Positions 35,601 to 46,992 of a DNA stretch of 64,000 bases are shown here, piece by piece. The notes below the pieces were generated by a model. That model did not search any database. It was given only the letters and a program-made list of their open reading frames with translations, and was not told the DNA's origin. Location of the stretch: positions 32,935,531 through 32,999,530 of the forward strand of contig CM026554.1 in NCBI GenBank assembly GCA_015143295.1, given 5' to 3'. Position 1 is the first letter of the stretch. The number at the start of each line of letters is the position of its first letter. A program made the translations under genes and the position numbers. The DNA is from Tetracentron sinense. Taxonomy: Eukaryota; Streptophyta; Magnoliopsida; Trochodendrales; Trochodendraceae.

Positions 35601-35849
35601 GAGATGTTGGATTGCCTGGCCACACGTAGGAATCTTTGGCATATCAAACAAATGGCCAAAGCAGCTCTCCATCCAAAGCTGCTTTCTCTCGGGATGGGCT
35701 TCCAGGTTCTCCTTGATTTGGAACCAAATATTTTGCATGCATCTCGCGGTTGGTTGTCCCTTTACTTCTTTACCCTTTTTTATTTGGGAGTCCGTTTTAT
35801 CTATGCTATGATGTGCCCTTTTCCTTTTGCTAATACTTTTCTTAGGCAT
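32683..35849 (-). CDS. DUF1985-Ulp1 (C48) cysteine protease of the MULE
   Basis: Minus strand, 11 exons: 35,849-35,145; 35,048-34,887; 34,809-34,567; 34,478-34,281; 34,192-34,094; 34,010-33,829; 33,742-33,661; 33,579-33,484; 33,408-33,017; 32,940-32,868; 32,748-32,683. All junctions are GT-AG and phases agree, giving 2,298 bp (765 residues). ATG follows an acceptor (TTTTGCAG), so a 5' non-coding exon is likely. Domains: basic N-terminus (MPKKSISKRKRAHHS), DUF1985-like region about residues 50-290 (LDFTLILGLSC, IWAFEHIPLL), an acidic Asp/Glu run, a coiled coil (FERLQHIDQQIGELKGEL), then the peptidase with His in ESHWALVV, Asp in LLFDSLYKN, Gln in VPKQQN and Cys in NCGVF. Family members cleave SUMO or SUMO-like tags; the plant MULE versions have no proven role. 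The triad and frame are intact. No intron-free or broken alternative fits as well. Confidence 0.9.
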
Positions 35850-37035
35850 TTTGAGGCTGCAAAAGGTAATAACATTAATAAGTAACGAGACAACCAAACA
35901 AGATAGATAACATAGACATGCACATAAGTTTTATATGGTAAAAGAAAATATTAAGTCATGATAAAGATTTGACCATGCTACAACACCCATTAAAGTGTTC
36001 ACACCATAAGAAGGTAAGTCAGTTGGCAACTTGTGGACAAGAATATCTAGGTTTACATAACAAGACACTGAAACACAAAACCAAGTACACATACATGAGC
36101 AAACGTGAGAGCTCTCCAAAATTTAAGAAAAACCAACCAATGCAACTTTCTCCAACCAACATATAAATATACAGAGCAGTCGTCAGATTGATTGAGAGAA
36201 CATTATAGCAATGGAAGAGAATATAAATTTTTTTTTTGGGTATATGAAAAAGCATGAGTAAAAAATTCATGGAAACACAAATATGCATGATCCCTAAAAT
36301 CCAAATGGAAACACATTCACATATCTATGAAATTTGAAATCAAGTGGGCTACTTGTGTCAGGGTGATAGAGGTCATTACTTGGGCAACCACAGGATATTA
36401 AGTCTGAACCATTATCTAAGAGTTTCCTGTTTCTATGAATATCCAAGATTCAACACAAATGAACTTAGTTTTAGGTCGTTACATTCTTCGTTTTCTATGT
36501 AATAAAAGCAAGATATGATTTCCATACATCATCAAGGACCCATCTCTAGACTTTCATCAGATGATAGTCTCTATCTCACAAAATAAGAAAAAGGGTAGGT
36601 GTACTTTGAATTTTTTTTAGAGAGACGTGTGACATCTCTATCGGTCTTAAGTTAAAGAGCCCTTGACGCAAAGGGCTTCCAAAGAGTCATGTTCCAAGTA
36701 GTGTTGTTGGTAACCACAAAATAAGTTCCAACTCAGAACTCACCACTCGTCAACCCTATCATAAATTCCTCCCATTCTATGGACAAATTCGCGTTCTCAG
36801 AACTTCATTGGTTTCCCCGTGATCCCTTAAAGGTTGAAAATCAAACAAAACAGAGGACTAGACTGGTAATGTCTTCAGTGTAATTGCCGTTACTGGAATC
36901 CATGACTATTTCACTACTGCAAGTTAACAGCAAAAGATTGTAATGACAACTTTTTTCAACTCTAGATACCCTGTTAGATATAAGACTGAGAAGAAACATA
37001 CAATTTTAAACCAAATTTTTTTTGGGAAATAGTTA
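35850..37035. other. MULE interior upstream of the protease gene
   Basis: No convincing coding sequence. Short ORFs match nothing known. If the protease transcript starts in or near the right TIR, this is part of its first intron. Confidence 0.35.
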
Positions 37036-37086
37036 ACGGACCCATGGATCCCATTTGCTAACCTAAGGCATCCACCTATTGGTGGA

Positions 37087-37121
<35 letters not shown>

Positions 37122-37184
37122 TAAAATGCTCACCACACCTATTGGTGGATGCCTTAGGTTAGCAAATGTGATCCATGGGTCCGC
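37036..37184. mobile_element. Foldback MITE with a 31-base poly-C core
   Basis: Inverted arms of about 55 bp (ACGGACCCATGGATCCCATT at the left; complement at the right, ending GGGTCCGC) flank an uninterrupted run of 31 C (37,089-37,119). TTA on both sides (37,033-37,035 and 37,185-37,187) suggests a PIF/Harbinger-type 3-bp duplication. It is inserted in the MULE. Confidence 0.7.
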
Positions 37185-38381
37185 TTATCACTACTCATTT
37201 TTGTAAAACTAACTTCAATTCCTTCAATCTAATAAGGCTTAATTTCTCAATGGGTACTAGCAAAAGCAAAATGCAAGATAACAAATACATCTCACCACAC
37301 ATTCCGAGGTGCAACCATGTCTTCAATGATGAATCACTTCCAAAATTATCAAACTGTGACAAAGTCAAACCGGCATCTAATTCCCCGGATTTTTCTTAAT
37401 ATTTTCATTCCAAAACTCTCCCAAACTACGGTCAATCATGTAGAAGATCATATTAAAAAAAGGTAAACCATGCAACATTAACAGGATGCCTTTACATAGT
37501 ACTGTCACACAAATGATAAAATTAAAATTTAAAAATTCAGACATAGAACCAAAGAGAAGATACCTTAATACAAATGTTTCCTTCCTTTAATTATGCGACT
37601 TCCAAAATTAAATTGGAAACAGCAGAGATTACTCTGAGAGATGAAAAATACATGAATATGGGAGTTGTCATCATATTATACGTATGCCCACAAAAGTAAC
37701 CGTGCAAAGAAGAACGTCAAGAACAGTCATTGTATTCCGGCAAGCACATTAAATTGCGGTAATTGAATCTTGATACAGGTGGCACGCATCTCTCTCATCT
37801 TATGCTCTCATCCTAGTCTAAACCCTATTTTATAGATGTAGATGTAATTGAAGGAATGAAACCGTTGCAACTATTTGAATCAATGCACCCTTTTGTACAC
37901 TCCAATCGGTGCATCTTTTCTATGCACCATTTCATATTCTAAACGTTAGAGGAAGAAGAGGCGTAGCCCTCTTACTTGGGTTGTGATGTTTGAAAAGATA
38001 ATGTTGATATCCTCTGAAAAATCTCCTAAAAATCCTCTCAATAAAGTAGTTGCATCCCCATTCAAAACCCACCAAAAACTGAACAGTTGCATCCCTACCC
38101 GAAACACTAAGAAAATCAAAGGCTGTTGAAATAAAAAGGGTTGTAACCCTTGAACGGACACAACCGCCACTACCAACTTAATTCTTTAAATCATAACCAA
38201 TAACAAAAGGACACGTGGAATAAATCCCTGAAATCCCTCCCTAACTGCCACGTCGACCTCCCCGTCCTTGGCTTTCTTGTAGTATAATTTGAGATGGTTT
38301 GGGTTATCAATTGCAGATATTTACCACCAGTGTAAAAAAAAAAAACTAATTGCCCTTATGGTAGATTTACTAATACTGGCA
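37185..38381. other. MULE interior, possibly captured non-coding DNA
   Basis: No recognisable protein. Around 38,205-38,280 it is promoter-like on the minus strand (CCACGTGTCC, GTCGACGTGGCA), so a captured host promoter is possible but unproven. Confidence 0.3.
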
Positions 38382-39082
38382 TTATAGGTGTGATATTCTT
38401 TCCCAAAATGTAATTATATTACGCATAGTGTGCCTATGATTGCATTTCCAAAGGTTATCATTACTTGGGATTGGTCTAGTAGTGTAGGAAGCATTGAGAG
38501 TGGTGCTATTTATAGTGCAGTAAAATGCACTGGATTGCCCAAAGATCAGAATTGAGGGGATGTTGTTAATGGTGCAACCGTAGTATAAAGTAAGGTTCTG
38601 AACAGTGGAAGCATAATTGAAAATAGTGAAATTAAGGGCGCCATTAGCAAAGCGAGCGGGACATCTATTGTTCTAGAAATCCTCTCTAGCAACTTTGAGA
38701 ATCCGGGACTCGGATGAGATTCCCAGAACCCGGTAGCTTTCTAACATAATTTGTATCTCCGGGATATCATCTTGGCAATCCAGCTCAAACCTCGGATGCC
38801 AGCAATAATCGGGTCGGTCCCTTCCCCAGAAAGGGTACATGATGCTTCCGAGGCTTCCACACTCAAATGGCCGACTGCAGTTTAGGAATCGCTCGTTGGC
38901 GTCGCACAACGATATCAGAACAAGGACCAAGACAAGGAAGATTATCAAGATGAAGAGAAGGGGAGATGGGAAGAGCTTGGGATGCATTTTGGTGTAATCT
39001 TTCAAGAGGCAAATTGTGAGATGGAGATGAATGACTTGATTTTTCTCATGATAAAACAATAAGCTTTGACGAAGTAAGATGG
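38382..39082 (-). pseudogene. Captured fragment of an LRK10-like receptor kinase gene (GUB_WAK domain)
   Basis: On the minus strand an ATG at 38,987 opens a signal-peptide-like start (MHPKLF, then LLFILIIFLVLVLVLISL). The cysteine-rich extracellular domain follows: LNCSRPFECGSLGSIMYPFW, PDYCWHPRFELDC, then YRVLGISSESRILKVARED. A TAG at codon 105 interrupts it, but the same frame continues with CPARFANGALNFTIFNYAS, LTLYYGC and FYCTINSTTLNASYTT down to about 38,420, all typical of the GUB_WAK_bind/WAK_assoc region. No transmembrane or kinase part is present. The fragment, with about 95 bp of 5' UTR, begins exactly at the inner edge of the right TIR, as in Pack-MULE captures. It is a host gene piece and not a working receptor. 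Confidence 0.85.
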
Positions 39083-40514
39083 CCTCTTGCCAATTCATTT
39101 AACAATTGGTATAAGATATTGATTGGATGGCTTAGGGTGGGGGATAAGATGGGTTCTATTAATTGGGGTTCAAACATGGGAACAGTTAAACAAGTATTAA
39201 GAGGGCTTCAGTGGATTTCAGCCTAATAGTAACTACAGAATCCTTGTTATCTTGTTTTTTTTTTGGTAAACTCAATCATACCACGGGGCAATGACTGAAG
39301 GCAAAGACAAGGGAATACTCACACCACCCAAGCAAACACACACACACACACCACATGCAAACTCACACACACACCACATGCAGCCCATGTAAGCTTCACC
39401 CTAGAGCTCCTCAAAACGTGTACCAACCGTTTGAGGCGCCAAGGAACTTATATGGGACAACATGCTCGGGTAGATACCCGATGTGGGACTAAACTCTCAC
39501 CCTAAAAGGTGTTCTGGTTTTTTTGGTAAACTCAATCATACCAAAAGGCAATGACGGAAGGCAAAGACAAGGGAATACTCACACCACCCAAGCAAACACA
39601 CCACATGCAAACTCACACACACACACACCACACACATGCAGTCCATGTAAGCTTCACCCTAGAGCTCCTCATTGAAGAAGGTTTTTTGGAATCTATACAG
39701 ACTACCCATATGTCTTTCCATGCTCATACAGCCCTGAATTTGGGAATATCCTCATGGCAAAGCTACGCATCCTAGAAAGAGAACTGGACTCATTGGTCGA
39801 GTTCCAAGCCTAGAGAGATATCAAACATTCATTTAATATCTCTTTTAAGCAAGATTAACACGCAATGGAAGAAGAAGACAGTCAGGGAAACGATAGAAAT
39901 CCCGTAACAAGCAACAGCAGAAACGATATAAACCCTTAAAGGGTTTTAAAAGATCATTAGGCTTCTTCCAAAATATATAAGAAGTTTTTCATAAATATGT
40001 TCATCCATAAATATTACCTGAAACGGAGATAAAAATTGATGAAGAAGACAGTCGGAGGGTGAAACAGAGGGATCTTCACCTGTAGGCGCTGGTTACCCAA
40101 AAATGGCCGGAATAAGGGTTGGTTCTCGACAAGAGTTGGGTAAATCAGTTGCAGAGAGCATTAGTTGGAGAGAGCCTTCGATTCAAAGCAAATGAAGGTA
40201 AAATAGAGGGGCCTTCACCAGTAGGAACTGATGCTCGCCGGAATCCGAAATCTCGTCGGCACCGGCTACCCGAATAGTTGGAATAAGGCTTGCGGCTTCT
40301 TCTCTTGGACTTTTGGTTACACACAAATTTGGGAGAGTTGGGTGATTTGGGGAAGTTGGGTTTTTTTTTGAAAATGAGAAGACGGGGCTTGAAACGGAGC
40401 GCTAACGGGAGAAGATTAACGGAGAGTTTGGCGCCCAAAGTTTGGGACACGCGTCGGACGCTCGTTATAACCAGTTCTGCCAGGGCCGGTTATAACTGGA
40501 GAGGATCACTTGCC
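39083..40514 (-). repeat. Right terminal inverted repeat of the MULE
   Basis: 1,432 bp, mirror of 23,925-25,355. It has the same internal pair of direct repeats, the USE-like box, and the GC-rich outer part. Differences seen are few (for example CCGGCCCTGGCAGAACTGG against CCGGCTCTGGCAGAACCGG at the tip, and short changes in A-runs). Confidence 0.93.
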
Positions 40515-40639
40515 TAATTTTTTACTTTTACTCAGTGTTGAAGTAGATTTTTTTAATGTAAAAATAGTATAATATGTTTACTATTCTTAGTATAATATAC
40601 TATATATGTTGTTGTGTTTTAATTTCAACGCAGTACTTA

Positions 40640-41146
40640 CATAAAACGTGAGCTGAGTGGTGGGATGTTCAAGATTGTTTATTAAGTAAACGAACTAGAA
40701 AATTAAGCTTGAGCTTGACTTGTTTATTAAATAAACGAGCTTGAACTTTAACACACAAGCTTGAGCCGGGCTTAAGTAGTTCTCGAGCAGCTTCATTCAT
40801 TAGATATAGCTATTTATTAGGTTTAATTTTTTACTTTATAATCCTCATATAGGTAAAAAAAAAGTTACAGTATTACCTAAAATTTTAGGGAAATTTTATA
40901 ATTGTATAAAGGATATTCCTATTATGTAAAATATATTATACATTATTAATCTTTACTAGTATATAATAAATATATTTAGTTTTAAAATTTAAATGAAATA
41001 AGTATATTTAGATATTTAGTAGGTTAATTATATATATAATCGAGCCGAGCTTTTAACGAGTCGAGTAGAGGCATGTTCAAGCTTGACTCGTTAACCAAAC
41101 AAGCTTAAGATGTTCGCGAGCACTTTTGTTTGATAGCCACCCCTAC
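40640..41146. repeat. hAT-like element, GAGCTTGAGC/CGAGCC motifs, left end unclear
   Basis: AAGCTTGAGC, CGAGCTTGAAC and GAGCCGGGC on the left side are mirrored by CGAGCCGAGC and TTCAAGCTTGACTCG on the right. The right terminus TTTGATAGCCACCCCTA is a standard plant hAT-like end. The left end is not clear. Confidence 0.55.
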
Positions 41147-41301
41147 ATATGTAGATCTTATATGTATAATATAGATTGTATTAAATTGTTTACATAAGTC
41201 ATAATACTAATTATAACATAAGACATTTTGAAAATCTAAAAGGGCACCTGAGTAAAATAAAAGTCATAGCAAAATATAACTTGTGGGCATTCGTGAAAAT
41301 C

Positions 41302-41735
41302 ATAGTATTAAAACTCGGCCGAGTCGACTTGACTCGATCTTGAGGTAAAACTCGGTTTTGACACTGAAAACTGAGTAACTTGATCCGACTCGCCCGAGTT
41401 TTGTATTTTTTTTTGTTAAAACAAAAAATCGAGTAAATCGCCTACCTGAGTAACTAAATTATGTTTTTTTTTTCTTTATTTTAACATACCCCATTTGCTC
41501 TTAAGTATAAAAATGAAACAAAATGGGCATGTTTAGTATATATTGAATTATATATCTCATTTTAGGCATGGTTGATCATTAATTTTGAATTTATACCATA
41601 TATAGTATTAGAAAAATATTATATATGTCCGAGTTTTAGGTATCATTACTCGGATGAGTTTTGTCCGAGTTTCCAAGTTAACTCTACTCGTCAAGTTTCC
41701 GAGTCGAGTCGAGTTTTCGGGTTTTAAAACACTGG
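41302..41735. mobile_element. hAT-type MITE, ACTCGACTCG motif family
   Basis: The ends ATAGTATTAAAACTCGG and CGGGTTTTAAAACACTGG resemble those of the 22,443 element. The flanks TGAAAATC and TAAAAATC match at 7 of 8. CTCGGCCGAGTCGACTTGA on the left is mirrored by CGAGTCGAGTCGAGTTT on the right. Confidence 0.75.
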
Positions 41736-42042
41736 TAAAAATCGGAAACAGTCTCATTGCACAACAATTACACAATGTCGTTCTAGGAGCAAAAAAAGGA
41801 CAAAAATATATCAAAAATCAAAGCAAGATAGTAGATGAAATCCAGCTAAACCTATTTCTAATCTCCTGATAATCCTCGTCACAAGAGCATGTCTGAAGAC
41901 CCATAGAATCGTGCTTGGTAATCCAAAGCCCTTGGTTTCTAAGTATAACCGATTCAGCACACAACAACGTCAAAGGTAGTTATTACCTTCCTAAACAACG
42001 TCTTAAAAAAAAGGTCAAGACTACTCATTGCTATGTTCCCCT

Positions 42043-44233
42043 TGATGGGGGATCCGGATAAAAATTTATGCGGAAATTGGATCCCGATGATCTTTACACC
42101 ATAGAAAACAACTAAAATTATCTAGGAGTTTTAGTCATATTACCTCGGTGAATGATGTTCACCGGTGAAGCAAAATCCACTCGAACCGTTAGAAAGTTTT
42201 GTAGAGATTTCTCAAAGAAATACTCGATTCTTGTTCTTCACTATCCGCACGAAGCTTTAGAATCTCTATTTGGAATTGATGAAGCAAGAGGAAGAAGATG
42301 GAGTAATGGTGTATACTTTCTATCACCCAAAACCCTGGGGTTCAAAACCCTTGAATCGAAAAACCCAACCTAGATGCACCCTTGTAGCTCACGAAAATCC
42401 CTAGGGAATACCCTAGGGGCTCACGGTTTTGGAGAGGAGGAGAGGGAGACAAAAAAATCTGGAGAATTAATGAGAGTTCTTCTCCATACGTTTTGGGTGT
42501 TAGGGTATTTATAGATTGGATCAAATCCAAATCCTACTTCAAATACAACTTATCCCTTTAGAAGTTATTTATTAATATTAACTCTTATTATTAATTTAAA
42601 TAAATCCTAGTTTAACTATAACTACTTTAATTATACTAATCTTACTAATTAAAGAGTCCTTCTCAAAAGAGGATTGCTTAATTAAAAGGAATTAGCCAAC
42701 AACCAACTAAAAGAAGAAGTCCTAATCCAATTAGGAAACCTCCTAGGGGGCGTGAGCTATAGGGGAGCCATGGACTCCTAGTTGTAATCCAATTACAACT
42801 CTTCTTAATCCTATTTGCATTCCAACCATTGGAATTTAATTCCATAATAAAAGGAGTTATTATTCAAGTTCAAAATTCTAATCCAATTAGAAGAACTAAA
42901 GTGGGCGCCCCATTCATGGGTTTTAATCCATGAGTTTGGGCCCATATTAAAGGTCCATACTTTATGGGTTTATGGATATGGGTCAAACCCATTTTCCCTT
43001 TAATTAGGTTAATTAAATAATTACTAATATAATCTCTTAATTTAAATTAACAATTAATTTAAACCATAGATTAACTTTTAATCTATTTAATCAATGATTA
43101 ACATTTAATAATTTAAATAATTGATTAACTTTTAATCAATTTATGAGCTTGTATTTCTTATGTGAGCATCGCCACAGATTGCTCTGGGACATTCAAACCC
43201 TGGCTTACCCAATGTTATCCCATTGACCCTAAATAGGAATTTCATTGGAATTGCAAGTGACGTGAGATATCCATGTTGCAATTGAATTCTAATGTATGAA
43301 CATTAACCAATACGTATCCCGCCACATGAACTTTTTAATTCAATTGATCATTCCAAATACATTATCCTTAATGGGCCTTCGAGATTATTTGTACTATCTA
43401 ACTCATACCCCATTGCACATCATCCGGGTTTCCAAGACATTTTGATTAAGTCATGAGAAACTTTTTCTCATGTAAAACATTTTGATAAAACATTTTTCTA
43501 AGTATAATATATTTTAATAAAAATATATTCAAACTTATTTTGTTTCAAAATTATCTACGCATGATTTAAGCTTAATCGACTGTCTTTCTCGGAACTTGGA
43601 TAATCTCTCAAATTAATGAATATGAATTTCTTGTTTGAAATTTATTATGACTCGAACAGCTTTCTTACTATCCAACTGTCACTTTATCATATTCCCTAAG
43701 GTAGAGAATACTTTGGGGAATCAAAACAGTCAGATTATTGTTCAGTTATAAATGAACTCATCAGATCTAAGGATCATTGAAATTGTTCAATGTGAATAAG
43801 AAACCAACTATCTGATAATATGTTTATGCAAGAGGTCTCTCATTGAATGCAATCAGTCAGTGTATATTTAAGCACCCATATGCTGATGTGTAGTCTCCAC
43901 TATAATAGTTCGAGATAAAACTATATCTCAACTATTGAGAACATCTTAGCATAGTGGCAGCCATATAAGTGAAGTGCCCAGCTTCACCCTTAGCTATGAC
44001 TATATAAGGTATAAGGAACTAGAAAGTTATATCTGCCTGTGATAATTCAATCACATAACTTTCCTACAATATATCCTAATGACCTTTATCGATATCTCAT
44101 ATCGTATAGATCATCTCATAATCATAGTCAATTACCCATAATTAATACACAATAGATAAAGAAGAAGTCTCTATTAATCAAATTAATAAGAATCCTACAA
44201 TCTAAATGACTTTTTTGGGCATCATGTCTAACA
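42043..44233 (-). mobile_element. Solo LTR candidate, about 2.2 kb
   Basis: On the minus strand it starts TGTTAGACATGATGCCC and ends CCCCCATCA, so both ends are TG...CA. A TATA box with good context (TCTATAAATACCCTAACACC) lies about 490 bp before its 3' end, as expected for the U3/R boundary. No internal region, primer site or coding domain is next to it. The 5-bp duplication is not convincing. Fossil; the family is not assigned with certainty. Confidence 0.5.
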
Positions 44234-44924
44234 CCTCCTTCCAGGATGAAAGCTGAAAAACCAGTTTCACAAGACAAGTCCTTCCTCACAAACCAACAAG
44301 CAGAAAAACATTTTCATTAAAAAAAATTATCAATTTTTTAAAAGATATTAATTTCAAAATCATAGTTGTGTGTCTAATGATTTGTTTAAAATCGATCTTA
44401 GCTCTCTTAATAGAAGAAGTCAATTTCAAGATCACAAAATCAACCAGAGGAAAGCGCAACAACCACACATGTGCTCTCTTAATAAAATCGACCTCTAGTG
44501 ATTACTGTTGCACATTACCCGGTAGGGGGTAAATCCTACAGAACACATTGCCCTGTAGGTAATAAATCCTACATCGCATTTCAATATGTATATCTAGTAA
44601 AGTTGGGCATTGATCGGGACTCATCTAGCAACCACACGTGCCCGTTTGCATAATTGGTGAAGCTAGGTAAGGACCGGGAGGCCTCTAGTGAACATCGTTG
44701 CACACATCATCTCACTACTCCTCTGTGAAGAGGTTATAAACTAGCTACCCTCTGTGAAGAGGTTATAAACTAGCTACCCCCCCGGGAAAATATTATAAAC
44801 TCACATCTTGCACACCATATCTCATTGCCCTATAAGGCTCTGCTCTTTTGGTGGAACTTTTAAAATTCCGGAACATTAATGTTTTAGAACAAGAGGCAAG
44901 TGTGTGGGAAGAGATGGGAGAGGG
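44234..44924. repeat. Left half of an interrupted repeat
   Basis: Blocks such as AAATCCTACA...ATCTCATTGCCCT and GGTGGAACTTTTAAAATTC recur, partly inverted, at 47,000-47,350. The solo LTR at 44,925-46,992 seems to have split one older repeat. Confidence 0.45.
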
Positions 44925-46992
44925 TTTCACGCCCCAAAATATGCACACAATATATCTCATATTTGTGTAGATCCTGAGACGCGATCCAGGGACAAACCTT
45001 AACAACAATAGAATTTATTCATAATAAATATCATTCAAATATATCATCAAGCAACTGAAGTTTAAACAAACCACAAAGAGTAAAAGAGTTAAAGCAATTA
45101 ATTAAATTTCACTACATCTCACTCTACCTCAGATAAATGTTCGATTAAAACTCAACAAAGTCTTGACAACTAACTTTGTCCTCCTGACTCCCTAACCTCT
45201 TCCGGTGTCTCCTGAAAAATTCAACAATAGCAAGAGTGAGCTCTAAGCTCAACAAGTGAATACAACAAGCATGTAGCAATTTACAAAAGTATTTAACATT
45301 TAATATACCAATATTAAAATATGCAATAATTACTACAGTTAATTTCCAATTGGTTTGGTCACCTGCCCATAGGGTTCTTCGAGAGTCTATCCTATTGACA
45401 GTGGTCTAAGGTCATCTAATCCATCATTAAGGGACCCTTATGTCGTATTGTCATACTGAGAAGTCCTGGACTCCTGAGTTCACAATACACCTAAGGTTGT
45501 CTCACTGAGAAGTCCCGGATTCCCCCAGTGGAATCTCCTGGAGATCACTCATAAACTTAGACTTCTTCGAGAGTAACCTACACTTCAAAGTCATCCATTG
45601 GGTAATGGTCTATACTATTAACAAAATATACTCTCTTTATTATGGTGTCCCATACCATCATAATAAAGAGGAACAAGAACAAACATGCATTCAAAACAGT
45701 ATATGAAATGAAACAATGATAATAATACATTAATTAAATAACTCATGTTTTTCAAGTCTATTTATCAAGTTATGAAGTTTTATATAATTGTAACAAACAA
45801 TATAATATTTTCAATGATCTTATTTAAAATAAATAAAACGATTTATTTATTTATTTCATTTTTCTTTAGTTTCCTTCTCTTCATTTATGTACTGATAATT
45901 TCATAAATAATTAAACTCAATACAGTTGCACTGCCTCATGAAATAATAGAAAACAGAGACCTTTATGGTTTCATAATTTCTTGGAGATTCATCTTTTGCC
46001 TAAAAATTATGAAGCATACTTTTCTGGAAAATAGACTTCCAGAACACAATAATAAAAATATCATAAAAATCAAATTATAATATTTTAAATATAAAATATT
46101 GAGTAAAACACAGCCAATCTACAGTGAGAAATTTTCTGACAGTTTCGACACCTTTCACCAATATATTCACAAAATATACAATATAAAAGAAAATAACATG
46201 AGACCAATTGGGTTTAAATTCTATTAGATTATAGTTGTGTAAAAAAAATTTAAACAACACTCTCATGTATAAAATATTTAAAAATATTATAGAACAAGTT
46301 AGGTTTTTCTGATTCTGAAATTGTTGACAGGTTTAACACGTCCTAAACAAAATTATGGAATCAATATCAAACAAACTCTTTTTTGTCTGAAATTTTGCAG
46401 AGAGTTGTATTTACCAATGTGCGAACTACCCACAAAGTTTCGTAATGTTTAGAATAAGTGAGAATATATTATGAATATTGTCCCACTACTGATCCAAAAA
46501 TTCCAAAAATCTAATAACTTCATATTAATTCAATTTAAAATACCTAAACCTAAAATATGATTACCAAACTTCACATACTTCATAAAAAGGCTTTGAATGA
46601 AGCTAATCATGATTTAAGATGAATATATCTACTTTTAAATTAAAGAATTCACATACAAAAACCTAGATCCAAGGGGAGTATTCACTTGCCTCAATAATTT
46701 AATCTACCACGAGGAAGAACAAGCTTTGGAATCACGATCTCCTTTCTTGAAAACTCTTCCAAACGTGAAAACTCTATTTTTCTTCTCTCTCATGTTCTAT
46801 TTTCTAGAGATTGTGTTCTGTGTATTCTAAAATTAAGTTTATCACTTTCTATTTATATTAACTTTATTATTTATTTACCAGAACATCATTAATGACTCTT
46901 ATTTGTCTACACTTTTAATTAAATCTCATTCAAGGTTATTTTTATTCCCTCATTTATTTTCACATTAGCTAATTAATTATTAGGTCACTACA
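44925..46992 (-). mobile_element. Solo LTR, TGTAGTGACC family, copy 1
   Basis: On the minus strand it starts TGTAGTGACCTAATAATTA. The other end reads TTTCACGCCCC on the plus strand. The flanks GAGGG and GAGGA match at 4 of 5. It shares blocks with the LTR at 58,620 (for example around GAGCTC...AGCTCAACAAG.GAATACA). This terminal pattern is common among Gypsy-type LTRs. No internal region remains. Fossil. Confidence 0.65.

Larger units (their letters stand above)
23925..40514. mobile_element. Mutator-like element (MULE) with FAR1 transposase and Ulp1-type protease
   Basis: The limits are set by terminal inverted repeats beginning GGCAGGTGATCCTCTCCAG on the left and its complement (one change in the stretch) on the right, and by an identical 9-bp target duplication TAATTTTTT at 23,916-23,924 and 40,515-40,523. 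Nine-bp duplications and long TIRs are typical of Mutator-like elements. Inside, from left to right: the left TIR, a LINE 3' fragment, the plus-strand transposase gene, a 131-bp tandem array, the minus-strand protease gene, a poly-C foldback, a captured receptor-kinase fragment, and the right TIR. The arms differ at only scattered positions in the stretches I compared, which points to a fairly recent insertion. The element appears structurally complete, but the transposase reading frame shifts near its 3' part. Confidence 0.95.

Noticed and set aside
42152-42373. 73-codon plus-strand ORF
   Set aside because: It lies in the 3' part of the solo LTR candidate, antisense to it, and has no known domain.
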